64,000 nucleotides of DNA from Mediterranea sp. An20 (GCF_002160055.1 NZ_NFJV01000005.1:1-64000), one strand, 5' to 3'; positions 34,691 to 44,605 are shown, counted from the stretch's first letter. A program made the numbers and translations. Notes: generated from the sequence alone by a model not told the origin.

Positions 34691-36850
34691 TTATTCGATG
34701 ATAGTCATCTCGTCAATCAGGTGCTTGCAGCCGCCCAGCTTGTCGAGTATAAAGAGCATGTAGCGGATGTCGAGAGCAATGCAGCGTTGCAGGTTGTTGT
34801 CGAAGTTGATGTCACCGCTCAACGATTCCCAGTTGCCGTCGAAAGCACAGCCGATGAGGTTGCCTTCACCGTCGATGACGGGGCTACCGGAGTTGCCGCC
34901 TGTGATGTCGTTAGTGGTCAGAAAGCAGACGGGCATGGTGCCATCGGCCATGGCGTAGCGTCCGAAGTCTTTCTTCTGAATCAGTTCCTTCAGCTTGGCG
35001 GGTACTACGAATTCCGGATTTTCGGGGTCTTCTTTCTCCAAAATGCCATCGGTAGTTGTGAAATACTTATAGTGTACGCCATCTTTAGGATCGTAGGACT
35101 TCACGTTGCCGTAAGTCAGACGGATGGTGAAGTTGGCATCGGGATAAGAGGGGGTGGGGAGCTTCATCTCGTTCAGTCCGCGGATGTAGGCTTTGTGCAA
35201 CAGTTCGAGTCCTTCTGTGGCTTGCGCCAGTTCCTGGGCGGTTTCTTGCAGCTTGGCCAGCTTGGAGCGGCTGTATAGGGTGGCTAAGTCATTCTCAATG
35301 GCTTTCACAGTGGGTTTCTTCAGGAATCTGTCGAGGTTTTCGCGACTGGAGAGGATAGAGTTGTTGAACATCTCTTTGATGAACGTCTCGGCATTGCCTT
35401 TATATTCCTTCTCAATGATGTAGTGGAAGTCGGGCAGTTCTTCGGGTTTCAGCGCCTGCGTCAGTGCGGGTAGCATGGCTATGGCCACGGCTTCGTCCAC
35501 CATGGGGGAGTAGTCCTTGTTGTAGATATTTTCGTAGGCAGCTTCCAGCTGCTTCTTGCCAACCTCCAGCAGGGAGTCGTTCTTGGTTTCCAATGCTTCC
35601 TTTATCTTGTCCATAACGGCGGGCGGGCAGCCGAACTCAATGGTACGGTTCAGTCCCTCGTTGAGGTACATGAGGCGGCGCAATATGGGAGTAGCCTTCT
35701 CCACAATGGCGTCTATCTTTTCTACTACGCCTTCATATTCGGGTTTACCCTTGGCAAATTCGGCAAAGCGGCGTTCTTGCTCGGCTTTAGTACCCAGCAC
35801 GTCGTTGTCCACGATAGCCTTGTTCATGCCGATGGAGTTTTTCCAGTAGTTGCTGCTTCCGGCAAACTTGTTGGCATATTGGATGCGGATTCTGTCGTCC
35901 TTTGCCATAAACTTCTTCAATACGTCCAGATAGACGGTGCGCATGTCAATCATGGCCTGGTTTTGGGCAGTCATCATCTGGCGCACTTCGCTCTGTGTGA
36001 GATAGCGTTCGGTGCTGCCGGGGAATCCCATGATCATGGCATAGTCGCCCTCGTTCAGTCCCTTGATGGAGATAGGAAGGTATTTGGGCGTCTTCAGAGG
36101 AACATTGTCGGCACTGTAGTCGGCAGGCTCACCGTTCTTGTCGGCATAGATGCGGAAGATGGAGAAGTCGCCTGTGTGGCGGGGCCACATCCAGTTATCT
36201 GTCTCACCGCCAAACTTGCCTATGCTCGAAGGCGGGGCAGCCACCATGCGCACGTCGCTGTACACCTTATAATATATAAGGTAAAATTGGTTGCCGGCAT
36301 AGAAAGGCAGAGCCTGTGCCACGATGCCCGGTTTGCCGTTGAGGTCGCTCTTGGCCAGTTCTTCTTGGGCAATCTTGTGGAGGAAGGGCGAGGTCATGGC
36401 AGTGTATTCGTCTACTTCGCCAGCCTTTACTTTGGCATTTACCAGGTCGGTGATGTCTACGATGCGATGTACAAAACGGAATTTCAATCCCGGTGTGGGT
36501 AATTCCTCGGCACGGCTCATGGCCCAGAATCCGTCGGTCAGATAGTCATGCTCCACACTGCTGTGCTGTTGGATTGAAGCATATCCGCAGTGGTGGTTGG
36601 TAAGAATGAGGCCTTCGGGCGAAATAATTTCACCTGTGCATCCACCGCCGAAGATACCTACTGCATCCTTCAGCGACACACCGTTGGGGTTGTAAAGGTC
36701 GTCTGCCTCCAGCTTCAGTCCTTGTTTCTTCATCATGTCGATGGAATTCTGTTGCTTCATCAATTGAAGCAGCCACATGCCTTCGTCGGCTTGGGCCGCG
36801 CAGGTCAGCAAGGCGGCAAAGGCCGCCACAAAATACTTCTTTACGTTCAT
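34691..36850 (-). CDS. dpp7: S46 peptidase, DPP7-type dipeptidyl-peptidase
   Basis: A 719-residue exported S46 peptidase with a signal peptide ending AQA. The catalytic His is in LTNHHCGY, Asp in [13 protein letters not shown] and Ser654 in GNSGSPVI. Eighteen residues after the Ser is Gly672, which in DPP7 allows hydrophobic P1 residues, unlike the Arg of DPP11. It is a paralogue of the next gene. Together the two would release dipeptides with hydrophobic and acidic P1 residues, supporting amino-acid uptake from peptides. Confidence 0.9.
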   Translation of the reverse strand: MNVKKYFVAAFAALLTCAAQADEGMWLLQLMKQQNSIDMMKKQGLKLEADDLYNPNGVSLKDAVGIFGGGCTGEIISPEGLILTNHHCGYASIQQHSSVEHDYLTDGFWAMSRAEELPTPGLKFRFVHRIVDITDLVNAKVKAGEVDEYTAMTSPFLHKIAQEELAKSDLNGKPGIVAQALPFYAGNQFYLIYYKVYSDVRMVAAPPSSIGKFGGETDNWMWPRHTGDFSIFRIYADKNGEPADYSADNVPLKTPKYLPISIKGLNEGDYAMIMGFPGSTERYLTQSEVRQMMTAQNQAMIDMRTVYLDVLKKFMAKDDRIRIQYANKFAGSSNYWKNSIGMNKAIVDNDVLGTKAEQERRFAEFAKGKPEYEGVVEKIDAIVEKATPILRRLMYLNEGLNRTIEFGCPPAVMDKIKEALETKNDSLLEVGKKQLEAAYENIYNKDYSPMVDEAVAIAMLPALTQALKPEELPDFHYIIEKEYKGNAETFIKEMFNNSILSSRENLDRFLKKPTVKAIENDLATLYSRSKLAKLQETAQELAQATEGLELLHKAYIRGLNEMKLPTPSYPDANFTIRLTYGNVKSYDPKDGVHYKYFTTTDGILEKEDPENPEFVVPAKLKELIQKKDFGRYAMADGTMPVCFLTTNDITGGNSGSPVIDGEGNLIGCAFDGNWESLSGDINFDNNLQRCIALDIRYMLFILDKLGGCKHLIDEMTIIE

Positions 36851-37071
36851 AAATGACTTGGTATAAAAACAATGTTTATAATTAAGTGCTTTATATATTG
36901 TTTCTTAATAGTTCTGCTTCATGCCCGAACCTTGAAACTGTCCTCTCCAAAGTTGGCGACCGCCTCATTTGACCGGAGAGAACAAGTCGGCCCGTTTGGA
37001 AAAGATTGTGCAAAAATACGTAAACCACCTGAAAATACCTTTCTTTCCATCTGGTTTATAAGGAATATTAA

Positions 37072-37079
37072 TACCTTTG
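37072..37079 (+). promoter_or_regulatory. Promoter -7 box (TACCTTTG) of the DUF4369 lipoprotein gene
   Basis: TACCTTTG lies 34 bases before the ATG at 37113 and fits TAnnTTTG. It overlaps an upstream in-frame start, which argues that the later ATG is the real one. Confidence 0.55.
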
Positions 37080-37112
37080 TCTCGGCTAATTCATTTTAAT
37101 GTGGTTTCAAGT

Positions 37113-37859
37113 ATGAATAAAATAGTTATGCATATAGGGTTGCCCTTTTTGCTGTTGATCGTGCTCTTTTCTTCGTGTAGCCGCAAGTATCGGGTGGAAG
37201 GTAACTCGTCGATAATCAGTTTGGACGGTAAGATGCTCTATCTGAAGATGCTTGAGGATGGAATCTGGGTGCCGGTAGATTCGGCAGAAGTAATTCATGG
37301 ATGTTTTAAAATGAAGGGACCTGCCGATTCGGTACGTATGGTTACGCTTTATATGAATGACGATGCCCTGATGCCTTTGGTATTGGAAGACGGAAAGGTG
37401 AAAGTTTCGATTACGCCGGGAAACTTTGTGGCAGAAGGAACTCCTCTGAACGATAAGCTTTATGATTTTATAAACCGGCGCAATAACCTGGAGCGGGCCG
37501 TTGAAGATTTGGAGCGTAAAGAAGCGCGAATGGTGCTGGATGGAGCCGATATTGATGCTATCCACGATGATTTGAAAAGGCAGGGTGAAGAGAAGCTGAA
37601 GGAAATGGATAAGTACATACGTGACTTCATTGCCGAGAATTATGAGAATGTGTTGGGTCCCAGTGTCTTTATGATGATGTGTAGCATGTTGCCCTATCCT
37701 ATGATGACAGAACAGGTGGAGGATATTATGCGTACGGCTCCCCAGTCATTTAAGGACAATCCTTTGGTGAAAGACTATCTTTCGAAAGCCAAGGAAAACA
37801 TGAAATTGATAGAAGAGCATAAGCGCTTGCAGGAAAATATGTCGGCACAGTCGCATTAA
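37113..37859 (+). CDS. DUF4369-type lipoprotein
   Basis: A 248-residue lipoprotein. The signal peptide ends with the lipobox FSSC. The mature part starts with a beta-rich domain (YRVEGNSSIISLDGKMLYLK, VIHGCFKMKGPADS) typical of DUF4369, then a helical charged region (RRNNLERAVEDLERKEAR). In longer relatives this domain precedes a thioredoxin-like domain, which is missing here. Function is unknown. ATG 37113 is chosen because of the promoter box at 37072. Confidence 0.8.
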   Translation: MNKIVMHIGLPFLLLIVLFSSCSRKYRVEGNSSIISLDGKMLYLKMLEDGIWVPVDSAEVIHGCFKMKGPADSVRMVTLYMNDDALMPLVLEDGKVKVSITPGNFVAEGTPLNDKLYDFINRRNNLERAVEDLERKEARMVLDGADIDAIHDDLKRQGEEKLKEMDKYIRDFIAENYENVLGPSVFMMMCSMLPYPMMTEQVEDIMRTAPQSFKDNPLVKDYLSKAKENMKLIEEHKRLQENMSAQSH

Positions 37860-37901
37860 CGACTACAGGAAAGCCCGGTTCATCTTTTTCAGAAACAACG
37901 T

Positions 37902-37957
37902 AAAAGCGGATGAAGTGTGTAACGTACAATGGGGTTACACTTGCTTCATCCGCTTTC
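37902..37957. terminator. Bidirectional terminator between the DUF4369 and CobW genes
   Basis: Long arms starting AAAGCGGATGAAGTG and ending CTTCATCCGCTTT pair with a small bulge around a loop near 37925. T-rich flanks occur on both sides, so it can serve both convergent genes. Confidence 0.8.
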
Positions 37958-38002
37958 TTTGGTTGGCTTGCATGACTCTTAGCTTGTCTAAGAGGTAGCC
38001 TC

Positions 38003-39214
38003 TTATTCAAGGCACTCGTCTAATGCCTTAGTCAGTGCTTTCTTGTCCAAGTGCTGGCCAATAAATACCAGCTTTATCATGCGGTCACCATATTTCTCGT
38101 CCCAATCGCGTAAGAGCCCAGGTTCTTGGCGCATCAGCTCAATCAAGTCTTCTTCAGGCGCTGTAGCATACCACAGCCCGGCTTCTTTAATTTGCTTTTG
38201 TCGTCCGGCTTGTTCAAAAAGGAAAGACATGTCCTTATTGTGACTGAAGTAGCATACTCCTTTTGTGCGGATAACATTCTTCGGCCATTGGGTTGCCACG
38301 AAATAATCGAATTTGTGAATGTCAAAAGCTGGTCGGCGGTAATAGACAAAAGTTTCAATGCCATATTCTTCTACCTCGCCTCCTTCCGCATGGTGGTGAT
38401 GGTGCTCCTCTTCTTCCTGGTGGTGATGATGGTGATGGATAGGTGCTTTAGCCTCACGTTCTTCTTCAGCGGTGGCTTGGCGCTCTATTTCGCGCACCCA
38501 TCCGGCAGAAGTAGCCACTTGTTCGAAGTTGAATAAGTGTGTGTGGATGATTTTGTCCAGATTAATCTTGGCATAATCGCATTCAATGATTTCCGCCGAG
38601 GGTTGCAGGGTATGTATGATTCGTTTGATCCGTTCCCGTTCTTCGGGATTTACTTCTGAAATCTTATTGAGCAGGATGATGTTACAGAATTCTATCTGCT
38701 GGATAATGAGGTTCTCAATATCTTCTTCATCAATGTTCGGGCGTGTCAGTGCATCTCCGCAGGCAAACTCGTCCGACAGGCGAAGAGCATCCACTACCGT
38801 AACGATGCTGTCCAGGCGGCACGTGCCGTATTTGGTGTATGCTCCTCCCAAGCGGGGGATGGAACAGATGGTCTGGGCGATGGGTTCGGGTTCGCAAATG
38901 CCGCTGGCTTCGATAACAATGTAGTCGAAACGCTGCATTTTCATCAGTTCGAATATCTGTTGGATGAGGTCTGCCTTCAATGTGCAGCAGATACATCCGT
39001 TCTGCAAAGCTACCAGGCTGTCGTCTTTCTTGCCTACGACACCTCCTTGTTGGATAAGGTCGGCGTCGATGTTTACTTCGCCAATGTCATTGACAATGAC
39101 TGCAAACTTGATTCCGCGTTCGTTGGCAAGGATGTGGTTGACCAGTGTAGTTTTCCCGCTGCCCAGATAGCCGGTCAGGAGCAGAACGGGGATTTCTTTT
39201 TCATTCTTCATCAT
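38003..39214 (-). CDS. CobW/COG0523 G3E GTPase metallochaperone
   Basis: A 403-residue GTPase. Walker A is GYLGSGKTTLVNHIL, the metal-binding CxCC motif is in NGCICCTLKADL, and Walker B/switch is EASGICEP. A histidine-rich stretch around residues 255-275 (runs of His with acidic residues) joins the GTPase domain to the CobW C-terminal domain (FDIHKFDYFVATQWP). Such proteins insert or deliver metals, often zinc. The metal here is inferred as zinc from the His stretch. It is 12 bases behind plsC. Confidence 0.9.
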   Translation of the reverse strand: MMKNEKEIPVLLLTGYLGSGKTTLVNHILANERGIKFAVIVNDIGEVNIDADLIQQGGVVGKKDDSLVALQNGCICCTLKADLIQQIFELMKMQRFDYIVIEASGICEPEPIAQTICSIPRLGGAYTKYGTCRLDSIVTVVDALRLSDEFACGDALTRPNIDEEDIENLIIQQIEFCNIILLNKISEVNPEERERIKRIIHTLQPSAEIIECDYAKINLDKIIHTHLFNFEQVATSAGWVREIERQATAEEEREAKAPIHHHHHHQEEEEHHHHHAEGGEVEEYGIETFVYYRRPAFDIHKFDYFVATQWPKNVIRTKGVCYFSHNKDMSFLFEQAGRQKQIKEAGLWYATAPEEDLIELMRQEPGLLRDWDEKYGDRMIKLVFIGQHLDKKALTKALDECLE

Positions 39215-39226
39215 AATTGTATGCGT

Positions 39227-39943
39227 TTATTTTAGTCCGCCGGCAACGGCCTCATACGTTCCGGTCATCAGGGCTTTGACGTTTTCAGGACCTTTGCCTT
39301 GTGGAGGGATAGGCTGGTGGATAGTCAGTTCCAGCCGATGGCGGCGGACCCATTTGGCTGAACGTGGCAGTACATCGAACGAGCCGTTGATGGTGACCGG
39401 TACTACAGGCAGTTGCAAGTCGTCGGCCAACTGGAATGCTCCGCGCTTGAAAGAACCAAGGCTACCGTCTTGGGTACGTGACCCTTCTGGGAAAACTACC
39501 AGCGAGACGCCGTTGGTGAGCGAGCGTTCTGCCTGGCGAATGGTGGAAAGCATCCCTTTGGGGCTGGTGCGGTCTACGAATATGTGTCCGGCGCTTTCAC
39601 AAGCTTTCCCCACGAAAGGTATCTTCCGCAAGCTTTTTTTCATCATCCATTTAAAGTTGCGTCCCAGAAAACCGTAGATTAGGAAGATATCGAAAGCGCC
39701 CTGGTGGTTGGGGGCAAATACATACGAGGTATGTTTATCCAGTTTTTCTCTTCCGTTCACCTTGACGGGCAATAACAGGAGGTAACAGGTCAGTTGCGAC
39801 CATATTTTGCCGGGATAATACCCCCATACGTGGGCACCTCCTATCAGCGATCCGACGATGGTGGTAAGGGCGGTGAGTAGGGTCAGCACCAGAAAGATGG
39901 GCAGGGCAATGCATAATTGGTAGATTCGGTAGAGTATTTTCAT
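39227..39943 (-). CDS. plsC: 1-acyl-sn-glycerol-3-phosphate acyltransferase
   Basis: A 238-residue acyltransferase with an N-terminal membrane helix. The catalytic HxxxxD motif is NHQGAFD and the substrate-binding box is FPEGSRTQDG, with VPVTINGS later. It makes phosphatidic acid from lysophosphatidate at the inner membrane. It leads an operon with the CobW-type gene. Confidence 0.92.
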   Translation of the reverse strand: MKILYRIYQLCIALPIFLVLTLLTALTTIVGSLIGGAHVWGYYPGKIWSQLTCYLLLLPVKVNGREKLDKHTSYVFAPNHQGAFDIFLIYGFLGRNFKWMMKKSLRKIPFVGKACESAGHIFVDRTSPKGMLSTIRQAERSLTNGVSLVVFPEGSRTQDGSLGSFKRGAFQLADDLQLPVVPVTINGSFDVLPRSAKWVRRHRLELTIHQPIPPQGKGPENVKALMTGTYEAVAGGLK

Positions 39944-39963
39944 AAGAGCTCGTATTTTTGCGG

Positions 39964-39971
39964 CAAAGTTA
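39964..39971 (-). promoter_or_regulatory. Promoter -7 box (TAACTTTG) of plsC
   Basis: On the reverse strand TAACTTTG lies 20 bases before the plsC start. The -33 region is T-rich but not an exact TTTG at the preferred distance. Confidence 0.5.
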
Positions 39972-40077
39972 ATATAAAAATGCGAAATACGGATGAAATG
40001 CCGGTATCTGATTGCCCTTCCTAAACTTCTTTTCAGAGAGTTTGTAAGCCACGTCTTCTGCCAATCCGTTAAATGGC

Positions 40078-41253
40078 TTATTCGGTTTTCTTTCGCAGGG
40101 TGATGACTGTAATCTCAGGCCAGGCACCAAAACGGAAGGGGAGTCCTACATAGCCAATGCCTATATTGACATACAGGGCACGTTCTCCTTCCTGGTACAT
40201 GCCTTTCCATTCCGGATATTTCAGTTCTGCGAGCGAGTGCCCGAAGAAGATGCCTTGCATGGCATGGGTATGTCCAGCCAACATCAAATCAATATCAGAG
40301 CAGGGAAGTACTTCCCGGCGCCAATGGGTGGGATTGTGGCTGAGCAATAGTTTGAACATGCCCCCTGTTCCCTGCATGGCTTGAGGCAAGTCGGCGTATT
40401 GTGAGAAAGGGGGTTCACCATCATTTTCTACGCCAATGAGAGCTATGCTGTCTCCTTGGTGCCGTATAATGTCATGGGAGTTATTGAGCATTTTCCATCC
40501 CATAGTTTCTTGCTGTCGGATAAGGTATGTCAGATTGGCTTTTTCTTCTTCAACGCTTTTCCAATGATAGTAGGTCCCATAGTCGTGGTTACCTAAAATG
40601 GAATAAACTCCGTCTTTTGCATGGAGTTGGCCCAATATATCCTGAAATCCGTCTAACTCATGGCTTTGTTGGTTTACCAAGTCTCCGGTAAAAACAAGAA
40701 GGTCGGCTTGTTGTTCGTTGACCAGGCTGACCAGTTCCTGCATAGGTTGGGGATGTCCTTGCCAACTGCCTATATGGATGTCCGACAACTGGACGATGCG
40801 ATAGCCGTCAAATCCTGCCGGAAGCCGGGGTGAGGCATATTCTACTTGTTTTATTTCAAAGCGTGTGATTCCTATGAACGAACCGTAAGCGATGCAGCCG
40901 AAGCAGACGGCTCCCAGAATAATGCCGGACAGGGTGAACGGGAGGCGTGGACAAGGCTTGATGAGTGCATGCATCAGGTTGCCTGTCAGTGAGCAGAGCA
41001 TAAATACCGTTTTAGGGGTGGCAAACAGCATCAGGGCAATAGCCAGGCGGCCGATGCCCAGAGCATGGTGCGACATGGGATTGTCACCGGTCAGATACAT
41101 ATAGTAGACATAAAGGATGCCTAACAGCAGCGTAGGTATCCAATAAGACAACCGCAACAGGGAGTTCCGGGTTTTGCGGGTTATATACACGAAATAGATG
41201 TATAGGTCCGGAAGGAGCAGGGTCAGGAGGAGTAGAAGGGTTATTCGGTGCAT
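40078..41253 (-). CDS. Membrane-anchored metallophosphoesterase
   Basis: A 391-residue protein. Four or five hydrophobic helices fill residues 1-135, then a calcineurin-like phosphoesterase domain carries the full metal set: QLSDIHIGSW, FTGDLVNQ, LGNHDYG, SHNPTHW and AGHTHAMQG. The fold resembles YkuE-like phosphoesterases. The substrate is unknown. It overlaps the preceding membrane protein gene by 13 bases, so it belongs to the sigma factor operon. Confidence 0.88.
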   Translation of the reverse strand: MHRITLLLLLTLLLPDLYIYFVYITRKTRNSLLRLSYWIPTLLLGILYVYYMYLTGDNPMSHHALGIGRLAIALMLFATPKTVFMLCSLTGNLMHALIKPCPRLPFTLSGIILGAVCFGCIAYGSFIGITRFEIKQVEYASPRLPAGFDGYRIVQLSDIHIGSWQGHPQPMQELVSLVNEQQADLLVFTGDLVNQQSHELDGFQDILGQLHAKDGVYSILGNHDYGTYYHWKSVEEEKANLTYLIRQQETMGWKMLNNSHDIIRHQGDSIALIGVENDGEPPFSQYADLPQAMQGTGGMFKLLLSHNPTHWRREVLPCSDIDLMLAGHTHAMQGIFFGHSLAELKYPEWKGMYQEGERALYVNIGIGYVGLPFRFGAWPEITVITLRKKTE

Positions 41254-41870
41254 ATATCTTTCAGTTCTTCAATGTTTTTGCGGATGTCGTTAATGTATTT
41301 GAACATAACCTTTTTATATAATATGTAAATGATGAGTATATCGGCTGCCGCCAGCAGGGCGATGACCAGCACTTGTGTGGCTGGTGGTGCCTGGTGGTAT
41401 CCCATGACCCAGAAATTGATTGCATTGAATATCACCACCCAGAAGCAGGCTCCGATTACTTCGTTGCGCATGCACCGGCGAAAAGTTATCATACGCCGGC
41501 TCACTTCTACCACGCTCATCCGGTCAACCTGGATGGATTGAAGCCACCGGTATGTTTTCCAGTCCCATATCAATCCTGCTATTGCACTGATGGCCAGAAA
41601 AGCCAATAGGCAGATAATTCTTTGCCGGGAGTTTTCGCCGTCTGCCATCCAGTCGGGTGTCCATAAGCAGATGGGGATAATCAGGCAAAGCATCACGATA
41701 CCTACATAGAGGGAAGTTCGTTGCCACAGGTTGAGATGTCCCAGTTTCTGGCGGGTATCCGTTTTGCCGGCTGCAATCAGCCGCTTCATTTCTTCTTCGC
41801 TCACCAGCGGATGTTGGTCCGTCTGATTGTCCAACACGTTCCATGACTTTTTCAGTTCGTTCAGTTCCAT
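41241..41870 (-). CDS. Four-helix membrane protein next to an ECF sigma factor
   Basis: A 209-residue protein with a soluble N-terminal 45 residues (MELNELKKSWNVLDNQT) followed by four membrane helices. Position two bases after an ECF sigma factor gene suggests a membrane-bound partner, perhaps an anti-sigma factor, but no zinc-type anti-sigma HxxxCxxC motif is seen. No family is certain. Confidence 0.7.
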   Translation of the reverse strand: MELNELKKSWNVLDNQTDQHPLVSEEEMKRLIAAGKTDTRQKLGHLNLWQRTSLYVGIVMLCLIIPICLWTPDWMADGENSRQRIICLLAFLAISAIAGLIWDWKTYRWLQSIQVDRMSVVEVSRRMITFRRCMRNEVIGACFWVVIFNAINFWVMGYHQAPPATQVLVIALLAAADILIIYILYKKVMFKYINDIRKNIEELKDICTE

Positions 41871-41872
41871 GT

Positions 41873-42361
41873 TTAGTCCTCCTTGTTCATTTTCCTCAAT
41901 TTGTCTTTGATGCGGTTCAGTTTGGTAGCCACATTGGTTACAGTGAGCCCGGTGATTTCTGAAATTTCTTCGTAACTCCTTTCATCCAGGTAGAGCAGGA
42001 TGATGGATTTTTCGAGCTGTCCCAGCCGGTTAATCATCCGGTACAGTTGTCGCAGCATGGCTTGAGTCTCATCGGTTTCTTCCATGTGGTCGGCAGCCTG
42101 GGTCAGAGTGATGATTTCAGGGATGTTTTTTTCCTTTCGGATAAAACTGATGCAAGTATTCAGGGCGATGCGGTATATCCACGTAGATGGTTTGCATTCA
42201 TGTCTGAATTTTCCGAAAGCCTTCCACAGGTTCAGCACGACCTCCTGATACAGGTCGTGAAGAGGTGTGTTGGGAGTAGTGTACATGTAGCACACTTTGT
42301 AGATGACCCGCTCATAAGTCCGTATCATCGCCATAAACTCTTGCTCTTCTTTGCTTTCCAT
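41873..42361 (-). CDS. ECF RNA polymerase sigma factor
   Basis: A 162-residue sigma-70 family protein with regions 2 and 4 only. Region 2 has HDLYQEVVLNLWKAF and KPSTWIYRIALNTCI; region 4 ends with RSYEEISEITGLTVTNVATKLNRIK. It should direct a small regulon, possibly including its own operon of a membrane protein and phosphoesterase. Confidence 0.9.
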   Translation of the reverse strand: MESKEEQEFMAMIRTYERVIYKVCYMYTTPNTPLHDLYQEVVLNLWKAFGKFRHECKPSTWIYRIALNTCISFIRKEKNIPEIITLTQAADHMEETDETQAMLRQLYRMINRLGQLEKSIILLYLDERSYEEISEITGLTVTNVATKLNRIKDKLRKMNKED

Positions 42362-42726
42362 CTTCTCTTATTTTGAAGAATCCCAAACGGGTGGCTTTTA
42401 CTGCATCTGTCGTGTGAAATAGGATTAAATCACAAAACATCGCAAAAATAGTTCATTTGTTATAGTTTCTGGCAAAAATGACGGATAAAATTTGCAGGAT
42501 TCAGGGGGCAGGATTCAGAGAAGGGTAGGAAGCGTTGGAGCGGTTTTGACAATTTTTTGTCTGGCTATTTTGTGAGGTGAAATTTTTCTTCCGTTTAGTA
42601 TGTGATTATCGTCGGATAAGACTGCGTGGCGCCTCTTGGTGATTTGTTTGCAAATTTACGTTTGATGATGTTAAATAAATCCGATACCTTTGTAGTGATT
42701 AATTCTAAATATAGAAACAGGGAAAT
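42362..42726. other. Divergent regulatory gap
   Basis: About 365 bases between the ECF sigma operon and the lipoprotein operon. No gene is seen. It holds the lipoprotein promoter near its right end and a TATTTTTG box on the reverse strand at 42443-42450 that could serve the sigma gene. Confidence 0.5.
42661..42692 (+). promoter_or_regulatory. Promoter of the lipoprotein/beta-barrel operon
   Basis: TTTG at 42661-42664 and TACCTTTG at 42685-42692, with a 20-base spacer, form a strong Bacteroidetes promoter 34 bases before the start codon at 42727. Confidence 0.75.
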
Positions 42727-43596
42727 ATGAAAAAAGTACTTTGTCTGCTGAGCATAGCCTTGCTGTTGTTCAGTTGTAATGAGGTGGACGACTTCGGACG
42801 TGTGTTGCCGGAGAGTGTTTCTTTGGGTGAAGTCGTATCCGTCTCCGATTTGAGCTACGAAGAACTGAATGAATTAGTGACCGACGAGAATCTGCGCGAG
42901 GATATGCGTATGTCTGGAGGGCTGCTGATTCGTCCTTTTTCTGATGCCTTTTCCGGCAGTTTTGATTTTATGGAGATTCTTTTCTCGGATGTTTCATCCA
43001 ATCTTCCTTCTCCTTCATTGGGTGATAGACCCATGTCAGATACCGAATTGACGGGTAGTATACCTTATTATGAGAATGCTGGGATTTTAGATTATGTTTA
43101 TTTGAATTGGGATACGTATGAACAATTATTCCTGCCCGGTACAACTCTCTATTTTGAATTAGTATTGGGTATATATAACGGGGGAGGATGGCCCGGTTTT
43201 GTCGACGACTGTACTGATTTCGGTACTACTACCAAATACTGTTATTCGGATGTGAAGTCTTACACTTATCCGGATGCTCCGGTGATTTCTACCTTTAAAA
43301 CATGGGGCGGTGACGGCTTGTATGCCGATTTCTATATGGAAGTAGAAGGCGACATTTCATCCCAGGTTACCCGCCGTGGCATTTGTTACAGTACCACGAA
43401 TTCGTTGCCGGATGTCGACGACCAAGTGGAAGCATCTGTCGGATATGAAGAAAGCTTCTATACCTCGGTCTATGCCCCTGTGCCGGCTGGCACTTATTAT
43501 GTGCGGGCTTTTGTTCAGGGTACGGGAGGAGATATCGCTTACTCTCCGGTGTGCCAGGTGACGTGTGATGGTTCGGTGGATGAAAGCGCACGTTGA
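42727..43596 (+). CDS. Lipoprotein of unknown function
   Basis: A 289-residue lipoprotein; the signal peptide ends LLFSC. The middle is acidic and Gly/Ser/Tyr-rich. The last 100 residues form a beta-sandwich-like domain with VTRRGICYSTTNSLPD and PAGTYYVRAFV, a phrase set common in Bacteroides surface lipoproteins with fibronectin-like domains. Its end overlaps possible upstream codons of the next gene and the two are likely co-transcribed with a third. A surface or outer-membrane role is inferred. Confidence 0.75.
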   Translation: MKKVLCLLSIALLLFSCNEVDDFGRVLPESVSLGEVVSVSDLSYEELNELVTDENLREDMRMSGGLLIRPFSDAFSGSFDFMEILFSDVSSNLPSPSLGDRPMSDTELTGSIPYYENAGILDYVYLNWDTYEQLFLPGTTLYFELVLGIYNGGGWPGFVDDCTDFGTTTKYCYSDVKSYTYPDAPVISTFKTWGGDGLYADFYMEVEGDISSQVTRRGICYSTTNSLPDVDDQVEASVGYEESFYTSVYAPVPAGTYYVRAFVQGTGGDIAYSPVCQVTCDGSVDESAR

Positions 43597-43624
43597 TTTT
43601 GAATACAAATATTGCGATTATACA

Positions 43625-44575
43625 ATGACGATGAAACATATATTAATGTTATGCCTTGCAGCCTGGTTGGGGACAGCATCTCTGACGGCGCAAGAGGTTG
43701 TGGCTGATACGGTGGCAACCGGAATGGAAGAAGGTGTGCTCACGCACGACATCAAAGGTGTGGTGACGGACAAGGATGGCCAGCCTGTCGTAGGGGCACT
43801 GGTTACACTCAGAGATTACGAAGACAAGCCGAGGCTGTTTAAAAAATATGAGGAATACGGCATCAGCGCCATAACGGATGTGGATGGCAAATTCTTTTTG
43901 GAAGATGTGCCTGTTACAGCCAAGTATATTGTCGTGGAATCTGTAGGCATGGGGACTGAAGTGCGGGAGATAAATAAACCGCTTTCTGTAGATACCAAAC
44001 GCAAGAAACTGACATTTGTGGTGCAGGCGGGTGTATCTATGAGCCGTTATACGGTCAATGGCGGCAGTTTCAAGACTGGCTATGAGGTCGGTGTGGGTCT
44101 GGAGGTGCGCACCTCCAAGCACTGGGCTTTCCGTCCTATGATACAGCTGGCCCAACGGGGTACGGTTTACGAACAGAATCAAGACGGAATGAGTTACCGG
44201 GAAACCTGGAATCCGAATTTCCTGGATTTGTCTTTGTATTTTGTCAACCGTCAGAAGCTGGCTCATAAGACGAATCTGGTTTTCTCGTTCGGACCGGTCA
44301 TTGCTTACGGATTCAGTGGCAAGGTAAAGACGGATTACAACGGACAGCAGGAAGAAATGGATGTTTTCGACAACAAGGTGTTTTATGATGGATACGATTA
44401 TTACTCTCTGCTCCATCCGTTGAGTTTTGGCGTGGCCTACAGCCTGGGGGTGGAATACAAACAGCTTACTGTCGGTGTCTGGGGTAAGAACATGGCTATA
44501 GGAAACGATTACAATGGCTTTGATAGTCCTGAACATTGTTGGGCTTTGACATTTGGTGCGATTTACCGATTCTGA
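43625..44575 (+). CDS. Outer-membrane beta-barrel protein with CarboxypepD-regulatory-like domain
   Basis: A 316-residue exported protein; MKHILMLCLAAWLGTASLTAQ is close to a signal peptide. An N-terminal beta-sandwich (about 40-125) has GVVTDKDGQPVVGALVTL and TDVDGKFFLEDVPV, the carboxypeptidase regulatory-like repeat. The C-terminal 200 residues alternate as in an eight- to ten-strand barrel and end in YRF, the outer-membrane sorting residue. ATG 43625 or 43631 are the likely starts. The next gene is a shorter paralogue. Confidence 0.8.
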   Translation: MTMKHILMLCLAAWLGTASLTAQEVVADTVATGMEEGVLTHDIKGVVTDKDGQPVVGALVTLRDYEDKPRLFKKYEEYGISAITDVDGKFFLEDVPVTAKYIVVESVGMGTEVREINKPLSVDTKRKKLTFVVQAGVSMSRYTVNGGSFKTGYEVGVGLEVRTSKHWAFRPMIQLAQRGTVYEQNQDGMSYRETWNPNFLDLSLYFVNRQKLAHKTNLVFSFGPVIAYGFSGKVKTDYNGQQEEMDVFDNKVFYDGYDYYSLLHPLSFGVAYSLGVEYKQLTVGVWGKNMAIGNDYNGFDSPEHCWALTFGAIYRF

Positions 44576-44605
44576 TAATTATACTAAAAACAACATAGGA
44601 TACGT

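Noticed and set aside
36872-37099. 75-codon frame before the DUF4369 lipoprotein
   Set aside because: It overlaps the -7 box at 37072 and has low-complexity composition.
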